64,000 bases of DNA from Cinclus cinclus. Its lineage: Eukaryota > Chordata > Aves > Passeriformes > Cinclidae. The DNA lies in assembly GCF_963662255.1 (NCBI RefSeq), contig NC_085049.1:64899158-64963157 (forward strand). Direction: 5' to 3'. The notes under the pieces were generated by a model. That model was not told where the DNA came from. It did no database searches and was given only the letters and a program-made list of their open reading frames with translations. This document shows, piece by piece, positions 42,801 through 50,219 of this stretch (position 1 is its first letter; every line of letters begins with the position of its first letter). The translations under genes and the position numbers were made by a program.

Positions 42801-43139
42801 CAGTACTTGGAGCATCTTGTAGCCCTAAAAGTTGTTAAATCGGAGTAATAAAATCACATAGAAAGCAAGACTGTTCTAATAATGAATTTTTTATTGATTA
42901 AGCAGTAGCCAAAGCAGGTCAGACTGAGAAGGATAGCTGATTGATGCTAGGCCCTGTGTATGGTCAAGGGCCATAAAATTACATAATGACTTAATATTTT
43001 TCTTTGGTTGTTGTTTTTTTTTTAAAGGTTGTTTATCATCTGAATGGCACAGCAGGGGGCAAGGAGTGGAATTAAAGGAATAATTGTATCAGAAAGGATC
43101 TGCATTCCCATGAAAGCACGCGAATATTGTGTGTCCTGA
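31481..43139. other. AT-rich, repeat-poor stretch without recognised genes
   Basis: About 11.7 kb upstream of decorin with no interspersed repeat I recognise and only one clear microsatellite (39841-39881). From 31692 to 35222 there is not even a 60-codon ORF. Elsewhere ORFs reach at most 110 codons and lack domains. The base composition and lack of transposons resemble conserved non-coding sequence near developmental and matrix genes, but conservation cannot be judged from one sequence. A 12-bp tandem duplication ('ggatttcaaact'/'ggatttcaaaca') is at about 36008-36031. Confidence 0.5.
39841..39881 (+). repeat. Dinucleotide microsatellite (TA)17 with a short CA tail
   Basis: Seventeen TA units run directly into 'cacacac'. 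The compound TA/CA structure is typical of CA repeats eroded by transition. It is prone to cruciform formation and length polymorphism. Confidence 0.96.
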
Positions 43140-43576
43140 GATGAGCAATGAAGCTGGTGAGGGGTCTAGAGAGTTAGTCCTAAGAGAAGCAGCTGAAGGA
43201 GCTGCAGTTGTTTAACCTGGAGAAAAGGAGTCTCAGGGCTGACCTTCTCGCTCTCTACAACCCCCTGAAAGGAGGCTGTAACCAGGTGGGGGTCAGCCTC
43301 TTCTCCCAGGCAACCAGCAATGGGTTAAGAGCAAATAGCCTCAAGCTGCATCAGGGGACGTTCAGGTGGGACATCAGGAAGAATTTCTTGATGGAAAGTG
43401 TTATTAAGCATTGGAACAGGCTGCCCAGAGAGGTGGTGGAGTCACTATCCTTGGAGGTGTTCTAGAAGAGACTGGATGTGGCCCTAAGTGCCATGGTCTA
43501 ATTGACAAGGTGGTGGTCAGTCAGAGGTTAGTCTCAATGACCTTGGAGGTCTTCTCCAACCTAAATGATTCTGTGG
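43140..43576 (+). mobile_element. CR1 LINE fragment, 3' part
   Basis: The sequence shows the CR1 3' blocks in sense order: 'ttgtttaacctggagaaaag', 'ctctctacaaccccctgaaa', 'tgggacatcaggaagaattt', 'tggaacaggctgcccagaga' and 'tcttctccaacctaaatgat', ending in 'tctgtgg', which resembles the octamer tail. It is 5'-truncated. It lies about 2.4 kb upstream of the inferred decorin start site and is the nearest mobile element on that side. The 85-codon ORF at 43208-43465 is the decayed ORF end of the element. Confidence 0.92.
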
Positions 43577-45480
43577 CTTCTTTACTCAAAACAATTAATA
43601 GGGTATTACATCAATATACAATGTCTTCATAAGTCGTCTCCCATTCAATTGCTCTGTTCCACCTAATTGCACTTTCCATTTCAGGAAGGGCTGGATACCT
43701 AACACATACACCTTCTACCTCTGGGTATCAACAGGTAGCATAACTGTTTTCATCATTCCTAAAGCTGGTAACATCTTTTCCCCTCTGAGCTTCTTGGAAG
43801 GCACTTCATGAAAGAAAACTCTGCCCCCAGTTCATCCAGCAGGCACCCTGTGCTCCACCTGTTCCCACCTTTATCTTCATATTTTGGTTTGAATCTCCCT
43901 AATGCCTAAGACAAGGAGAAGGAGAGATGGCTGTTCATCTCTCCTCTGCCTCCAAAGAAATTACTGAGGCATTAAATTACAACACCTTCGAACCCCATGG
44001 TAGATATCAGAACAAACGTATTAAGGCTCTCGCTGGGAAAGGATATGAATGGGTTTTGTGAAGCAAACTGACAACAAGTTTACCCTGACCTGTTCCTCAT
44101 CAAAATCTTGCTTTGAAATGTTTTTAAACACCAGATGCAGCTGGTGACCAAGGTTCAAATAACTGACATTACTAAGATGCAGCCAAGATTTCAGCAAGCC
44201 TCATGGCGACACTTCTAGACAAAGATAAGGCTTTGTTGTAAGCATGAAAGCTTGGAACACCACTAATCATATGTAGGAAAATGTCACAACAAAAACCATT
44301 AGCAGTCTTGAATCCAGTGGAGAGGCAGGGAAAAGAAGTTACCTTAAGGACTAGGGGTGAACAACTGATCCTTAACTTTTAGAGCGAGCTATATAAGGAA
44401 TCCGTAATGTAAGATGTCTGATTACTCCTTTGTTCTACAGAGACCAAAGCTTACAGACAATTATTTTACCATGCTTTCTTCCACCAAAGGAGAACAATTT
44501 GAAGACCTATTATAAAGGCTCTTCTTGAATTTAAATAAGGACGAAAGCTAAAATTTCAATAACCTATTGTGTTTCTAAAAATTCTGACTTCTTTTAAGAA
44601 TCATTTCACAGGCTTTAATTTCAGATTTGCACCTGGTCTTTGCCTAGGGGCAGATATAAAAAGGATACAAGTCAAAACACAGAGACACAGCCTTCAGTGT
44701 TTAGATAGGACAGCTAACAGCACAGTGAAACTACACATGTTCACAATGTGTATGGATTACTAAATAAATAGTAATTATTGTATTTGCTCTCATTTCAGTT
44801 CACCAGACTTTCAAAATTGTGCAGGAATAAAGAAACTGCATTTTAGCTTCCACTGACATTTGCAGAAAAACAGAAATTACTAAAATAAAATCTAAATCTA
44901 AACAGTAAGTCAGATACAATTTTTTACATTTTTCCTTCCACGTTTTAAAAAAAATCTCCTCTGTCTCTTAAAAAAAATCCTAGCTAACATAAGAAACAAA
45001 ACCAAAACCAATAAAAACAAACAAAAAATAATTAAAACCACAAAAATCCACCAACACAAAACCTAAACAGTTAAAGCTAATTTCCCCTCTGTTTTGCTGT
45101 CCTGATGAGAAGGCAATGAAGAAAAAAAACAAAACAAAACAAAACAACAAAGTTTATGTAAAGCAGCTCTAACCACAAATTTTAGAATCCTTTTACTAAT
45201 GAAAACATGATTTTCATATATATCAAAACCATGCTGTCATTTGAAATAATGCATATAAAATCTATTATTAGACAACATAATAATATATTAAACTATATAC
45301 TGCTTAGTTTGACAATGATTATAGCATAAGCAAAGGCAGGTTGATATCTGTTTAAATAGTTTTACTAAAAGCTAACTCTTTTTTTTCTAATATTTATCTC
45401 CACTTTGCCTAACTCAAAGATTAATTTTATATCATTTCCTTGATTTCCAGATACTATAAACAAGAGGGAGAGCTAAGCAT
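43577..45480. other. Proximal 5' flank of decorin
   Basis: About 1.9 kb without genes or named repeats. The part at about 44930-45150 is low-complexity A-rich DNA with AAAAC and AAAAACC units, including (AAAAC)4 at about 45129-45149, which would tend to exclude nucleosomes. It may belong to the upstream regulatory region of DCN. I cannot point to a specific second promoter or alternative leader exon such as mammals have. Confidence 0.45.
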
Positions 45481-45490
45481 TTTTTTTCAA

Positions 45491-45497
45491 TGAGTCA
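45491..45497 (+). promoter_or_regulatory. DCN: Consensus AP-1 site TGAGTCA in the decorin proximal promoter
   Basis: A perfect TGAGTCA heptamer lies about 70 bp upstream of the inferred transcription start. AP-1 elements are reported in the human decorin proximal promoter and linked to cytokine response, so a site in this place is plausible. The assignment rests on position and the exact heptamer; a single heptamer also occurs by chance about every 8 kb per strand-symmetric pair. Confidence 0.5.
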
Positions 45498-45533
45498 TAA
45501 AACCCCCCATAGTTAAAACCAAGAAAACTTTCC

Positions 45534-45542
45534 TAAATATAA
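45534..45542 (+). promoter_or_regulatory. DCN: TATA-like element of the decorin promoter
   Basis: 'taaatataa' lies about 25-30 bp before the point where similarity to the human DCN 5' leader, as I recall it, fades out. The human proximal decorin promoter is described as TATA-containing. A second AT-rich candidate is 'ataaata' at 45554-45560. The exact start site cannot be read from sequence, so the element is tentative. Confidence 0.4.
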
Positions 45543-45649
45543 GTCGTGGGGACATAAATAAAGTAAGCAGGATGAATTACAGCTAAGAGTCTGTTTTATA
45601 ATGTACAAGTAGTTTGGGATTGTAAACAGATGAAAGAGAAATAAAGCAA

Positions 45650-45739
45650 ATGAAAAGGAAAAAGGAGGAAAAGAAAGCAAAAGAGCTGATAAAGTTTCTG
45701 GCTACAATACAGGAGACATATCATTACCATATGATCTAA
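45650..45739 (+). other. Candidate conserved uORF (29 codons) in the decorin leader
   Basis: The ATG at 45650 opens a 29-codon frame that ends with TAA at 45737-45739. The N-terminal half is Lys/Glu-rich, from a purine-rich tract. The C-terminal tail reads IKFLATIQETYHYHMI. In my recollection of the human DCN leader, an ATG at the matching place opens the same frame and gives the same tail, with the single base change in this block being synonymous (CAA/CAG) and the upstream length difference a multiple of three. The start context is weak (C at -3, A at +4), so most ribosomes should scan past. Its stop overlaps the next uATG (TAATG). Peptide function is unknown; nucleotide conservation alone could explain it. 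Confidence 0.5.
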
Positions 45740-45786
45740 TGTGGGTGTCAGCCTGGATTGTGTTCATTGAGAGAAACATTTTTTAA
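45739..45786 (+). other. Second uORF (15 codons) overlapping the first
   Basis: The ATG shares its A with the TAA stop of the preceding uORF (TAATG), a layout that can allow termination-reinitiation. The frame runs 15 codons (starting MWVSAWIVF) to TAA at 45784-45786. Start context is weak (C at -3). In the human leader as I recall it, the ATG is present but a one-base difference shifts the frame, so this peptide is not obviously conserved. Confidence 0.35.
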
Positions 45787-45793
45787 CTGTGCT

Positions 45794-45802
45794 ATGGAAT
45801 AG
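45794..45802 (+). other. Minimal uORF ATG-GAA-TAG
   Basis: A two-codon ORF near the middle of the leader exon. The human leader, from memory, has ATG-GAG-TAG here, a synonymous change with start and stop kept. No further ATG follows in the exon (45803-45954), so ribosomes resuming scanning next meet the ATG at 50000 in the spliced mRNA. Confidence 0.4.
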
Positions 45803-45954
45803 AAGCAGGAGGGTTTTCCATCAAGTGACAGTCACTGAGCTGAATTTACCCCCTCCTCCTTTCCACACCTGCAAAGCCTTCTGCCTGGGTTGAATATTTA
45901 GTTTAATTACATCTCAGCTTTGAGAGCTCCTGTTGCAAATCCCTGGATTAAAAG

Positions 45955-48900
45955 GTACGGTTTTTAGTAATTCTCCTGAACTATGCTGCACTAGTAAAAC
46001 TTCGGCAAGTCTATGGAAAGAACTATCTGAATTTTAAGAGAAGCAAGTTAAAAATCCTACTAAATGTTGAATAATGTCGAGCTTTCTATGCAGCACTTTT
46101 GTTTCTTGGAAACACGAGAATTCATTCTCAAAGACTGAGCAGATTTCCTACTGTTTATTTGACTGTTCTGTCTCTTGTTTGGATTTGTATGAGCACTGCT
46201 ATAGTTCTTTCTTTTTCTTTGCTGTAAACTTTTGCAGCAGTATATTCTCTGCAGTCCAGTGTTTAGAATCGGAGAGTGTAAAAAATGCATGTATGCTTAC
46301 ATTTCTGCTTTAAACTGCACTCTGTGATTTCTTTCTCACGTGTTTTTTCATATATATTTCACACACTGATGAATATAATTTCAATTTTAGAGAGAAAATG
46401 CACAGTAGTAAGTTAAACAAGCTCTGTGTATGCCTTTGTAATGTTAGAAAGTGCTATGTTACAGGGTACAAACAAGGGAATCATGTTTAAAGAAGGTTCT
46501 TATGAATGAAATAGTAGAAAAGAAAATTCAGCTGAAACTCATGTTAACAGAGTTTTATTCCCTAAAACTTCCAACTCCTATGTTTGCATATGCAGACTTT
46601 ATTACACAAAATGGGAAAAACATAAAATGGAGGGGATTTTTTTAAAACTGGGACATATAGTTGAGCATGTCTTTGTGGAATTTTGAGAGAGTTCTGGCAG
46701 TAGGTGAACTAAGAATTTAACCTTAATATGAAGGTAAACTGACAAGAAGACCACCAGTACAGTGGTGACGTGAACTTATGAAGCATATTTTCAGCGGTAT
46801 TTGAAAACAAAATGTGGCCAAGCCTATGGTATAGTTTCCTCTGTTTGTGGAAAACTCTTCTTCATTGTAAACACATAATTAAAGGAATTTTAAACACTTA
46901 TGCCCTCAGACATAAATATTGTGTCACAGAATTCAGATTTTTTTTGTCTTCTCTCCTTTTTTTTTGTAAGTGAAGTGTAAACATTTCTTGGTAGTACAGT
47001 TTGGTGTATATATTTTCTTTTGTTTATGTTCAATTACATATGCAAACAATAGGAACAGATACATGTGTCTGCAGAATGAATGCATATATGACTGAAGATA
47101 TTTGTTCCTATAGCCTGATTAACATGTAGTTTGTGTCTGCTGTTTTCTCTGCTGTATCCTCAGATTATATATTTGATATCCTTTGTTGTCCTGCAGCTTT
47201 CCTTTATAGCCAGCTCTTTCTGATTTCATTGCAGTTTCTACAAAATAGGGGCCAAAGGAAAGGCCTGCTACAGGGTTTAACTGAGATAAACTAAGCCATC
47301 AATATAAATGTGAACAAGAAGTAAAATGTGAAGGTACTTCCAAAGTGCCTTTGCATTTTTTTTCTTTTTTTTTTCCCTTTTCTTTTCCGAGTGGTAGTAA
47401 TTGAACTACAGGATAAAATCCTGACTGTGCATTCTTGGGATGGGTGGTACTTCAGCAGTGACCCTGAGAGGGAATAAAGAAATTTTTAATTAATAAAGAA
47501 TTTTAAAATGTTTAAAAAAACATATTAATACATAAAAAAGGCTGAGGAAGGTCTTTACGAGGTTCTGACTGCCTCTACCATGCAGCATTCTCAATGTTTG
47601 TTGTTATTAATATATACTCGGAAAAATAATTTATACTGGGGTAATGTTTTATTGGTCATTTTCACAAGGCAGCTTGTTGTGATGAATGGTGATGACTTAG
47701 CAAATTTGTCTTCTCATCTGAGAGTACTAATAAATTGCATTGCTATTTTACAGTAACTTACACGTGATGATCACTATTTCAGAAATCATGTTTTAGATTA
47801 AACCCTGGTAACAGCTCAGTGCCATGCATTAACAGCACTTTGCTTTGACATCCTGACGTGTCCCTGTGCACTCTGCCTGCACTGGCAGGGTGCTGTAGGG
47901 GAAGGGACACAGCCCCAGTGCCAGTGGAGAGCCAGGGCAGGAGGAAGCACAGGAGGATGATCCACACGGGGACACAGCCTGCCCCTGCTACGTGTCATGA
48001 GTTTGCATAGCACTGGCTGACAGGACATACTAAAAACTCTCTAGCTGATGTTGGGGTCTGGGATCCCCCTCAGTGTATGCAGGAAGTAAGGTGTCTGTTC
48101 CAGGAACAGAAGTACTTCCATATCCAACTAAGAAAAACAAATATGTCTTAAAGAGACAACATAAACAGTGTTTTACTCCATGTGATTTCACTTTGAAGTC
48201 TTTGGGAGATCTGATGATGTTAGATACATGTCTTCCTGTCAGGTAGATCACAGGAATGTAGGGTATGGTTTTAAGATACCAGGGTATTTTATTAGGCAAC
48301 CTAATCATCTTCTCAAGAAACAGACCTAAAGGTTTCTGGAGAGCTGTATTATCGGTGCCTGTAGGTAGAAATTCATAAAGCAAGATGAACTCAGGCACAA
48401 TATAAATAATATCTAAATCCAGTCTCTTGGCTTTGTTATATATTTAGGTTTTTTCTTAACACTAACCATTCCTTCTAGAGTACCTGGTTGTGTTATGTTA
48501 GAAAGGCAGGCTTTAATAAACTACTCTCACCTGATATCATCTGCTCATTCTTGCCATCTACCTGGTAGGTTCCATATGTCAAAGCAGAGAGGGACACAGT
48601 CCTACTCCACTGCCTCTTTCAGTTTTTTTATGCAACAATGAATATGGAGCTGAAAAATGCTCTACCACACCCCTAACTGTTAGATAACTTCTTCTAGAAA
48701 AAGAAATAATCCCAGCCAGCACACAGGCAAGGTGTTTCTAAGATATCGACCTGAAGAAGCAAATGGACATTTTTGCTTTCATTACAGAGCAGCATCTGTA
48801 TTTAGGACTGTGGTATCCATTTTAGGAATAAGCTCCTATATAAATGAAAAGTTTGGCTTTGAGTTACTTGACAATTTGAAGGAATATTTCTTTCTTTTTT

Positions 48901-49983
48901 TTTTTTAATGGATTTTAAAAATCAATTAGAACTAGTAAAGTATGAACTTCATTATATAAAATAACCAGTAAAAGAAAATAATTTTCAGAAATTAGCTAGT
49001 CTTTACAGTCTTGATTCAAAATCTGCAAACAGTTGTGTAATTTCTCCTTAGCACACAACAAGACATGTTGTTGAACCTAGCACAACCTAGAGTGTGTTGA
49101 AATGAATCTAGGCCTAAGACCTGAGAGCATGTATTTAAGCAGCTTTCCTTGTTAATATCTATGGCAATACATACTTGTGTAAAGTTGCTCCTGACTGTGA
49201 AAGTCTGCAGAGTGAAGCCCTGAAGTCCTATTAGAAAGTGTGCACACAACACTGCAAGCATCAATTCAAAACTTATGCAGTGCAAAGCAGAGGATTCTCG
49301 GGGTGGATGTCAAAATTTAGAAAGAAAGCCAAGAATATTCAATATAACCCAACATTGTAGTCCATTTTATTGTGCTGTTTAAACTAGGACAGAAGTATAG
49401 TTTTTAAACAACTAAAGATCTTCCCCTCACTTTCCACCCTGTCACTAAATCCTACTCTTTCTCAGTCAGTTTTACTAGGCTATAATTTAAAACACACAGC
49501 AAACTGACACTTAAAAATACTTCTCTATACATGAAATACTGAATTGCAGTCAGTTTGGGAACCTCAGGTTTGTCCCCAGGGGTCAAACCCATTGCTATGT
49601 AATAAATGCTAATGAAATCAAATAGACTGTTATGTTGGCAGAAAACAGGCACATGGAAAATGTAGCTTATTGCTTTGACTCTTTTGCATAACAAAATTGA
49701 CAGCGCTGCCTGTTCCTAATAAATATTACTCTAAATATGCAAGCAGATGTGTTTACAGTTGCCTTCAAACTGCTCTCAAAAAAAAAAAAAAAAAAAAAAG
49801 ACCTTATTGACAAGCAGTTACCAGACTGCTATCACATAACTGTCCTATTTTTACAATTCAGTTTTCTTTCATTGAAAGGAACAGTTATGCAATTGGTGGG
49901 ATGTGCTGGACGTCCTTCAGGAGGAACTGTGCAGCGATGGAAAACTGCTACTTTTGTTGTTAATCTACTGCTTTGAATCCTAG
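45955..49983 (+). other. DCN: Decorin intron 1
   Basis: A 4,029-bp intron with donor GTACGG at 45955 and acceptor ...CCTAG ending at 49983, preceded by the pyrimidine-rich 'cttttgttgttaatc' stretch. It splits the 5' UTR. Content is AT-rich; T-rich runs lie at about 47358-47374, an A22 run at 49778-49799, and a GC-richer patch at about 47855-48010 with a short inverted repeat ('ctgcctgcactggcag'). No CR1 or gene was found. ORFs in it, 122 codons at most, are chance. Confidence 0.85.
49778..49799 (+). repeat. Homopolymer A22 near the intron 1 acceptor
   Basis: A run of 22 A residues about 185 bp upstream of the decorin exon 2 acceptor. Run length is likely polymorphic. It could be the tail of an old retroposon, but no parent sequence is recognisable. 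Confidence 0.9.
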
Positions 49984-49999
49984 GTTCTGCTGGGAGTCG

Positions 50000-50008
50000 A
50001 TGAACTAA
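50000..50008 (+). other. Two-codon uORF ATG-AAC-TAA immediately before the decorin start
   Basis: ATG at 50000, one sense codon, and TAA ending at 50008. Three bases (gcc) then precede the main ATG at 50012, in the same frame. In human DCN, as I recall it, the same layout exists (ATG-AGA-TAA, three bases, then ATG). The upstream ATG has T at -3 and the main ATG has G at -3, so the upstream start is the weaker. Ribosomes terminating here would sit almost on the main start, so this could tune decorin translation. Confidence 0.55.
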
Positions 50009-50011
50009 GCC

Positions 50012-50219
50012 ATGAAGAGGCTGGCTCTGCTCTTTGTCCTACTGCTGCCAGCATGCTTGGCCAAGCCGTTCCACCAGCAGGGCCTCTTTGACTTCATGCT
50101 GGAGGACGAGGGCTCGGCCGACATGGCTCCGACGGATGATCCCGTCATCTCCGGGTTCGGACCCGTGTGCCCCTTCCGCTGCCAGTGCCATCTCCGCGTG
50201 GTGCAGTGCTCTGACCTAG
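50012..50219 (+). CDS. DCN: Decorin, N-terminal 69 residues (first coding exon)
   Basis: Decorin is a secreted class I small leucine-rich proteoglycan that binds collagen fibrils and growth factors such as TGF-beta. This exon encodes a signal peptide ([17 protein letters not shown], 1-17) and a propeptide like that of mammalian decorin ([14 protein letters not shown], 18-31; cleavage before Asp32 by BMP-1-type proteases). An acidic linker follows, then the N-terminal cysteine cluster [14 protein letters not shown] (CX3CXCX6C), which identifies class I SLRPs. The linker lacks the usual mammalian Ser-Gly site (Ser35 is followed by Ala) but has Ser47-Gly48-Phe49-Gly50, an SGxG consensus. The start is supported by the signal peptide and by G at -3. 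The leucine-rich repeats lie on later exons outside the window. Biglycan and asporin are less likely, since the propeptide and [14 protein letters not shown] block are decorin-type. Confidence 0.95.

Larger units (their letters stand above)
45560..45954 (+). other. DCN: Decorin untranslated leader exon (exon 1)
   Basis: The segment from about 45600 to 45954 matches the 5' leader of human decorin mRNA as I remember it, in order and nearly without gaps. The blocks include 'gtttctggctacaatac', 'accatatgatctaatgtggg', 'ccctcctcctttccacacc', 'gaatatttag' and 'acatctcagctttgag'. It ends at 'attaaaag', followed by a GT donor (gtacgg) at 45955, the same junction as in human. The start at 45560 is estimated. 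The exon has no main start codon but holds several upstream ORFs. Such conservation in an untranslated exon points to regulation of translation or RNA stability. Neighbours are the promoter at 45.49-45.55 kb and intron 1. Confidence 0.85.
49984..50219 (+). other. DCN: Decorin exon 2 (UTR end plus first coding exon)
   Basis: The exon starts after the CCTAG acceptor with 'gttctgctggg', which matches the 'gttccctgg' start of the corresponding human exon as recalled. It carries 28 nt of 5' UTR, then the coding start, and ends at 50219 before the donor GTAAGC (50220). The junction falls after the first base of a Gly codon (phase 1), as in other decorin genes. It is unusually CpG-rich for its surroundings: 13 CpG in the 208 coding bases. 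Confidence 0.93.

Noticed and set aside
43208..43632. ORFs of 85 and 73 codons in sense with a CR1 copy
   Set aside because: They are decayed CR1 3' sequence, without a host gene.
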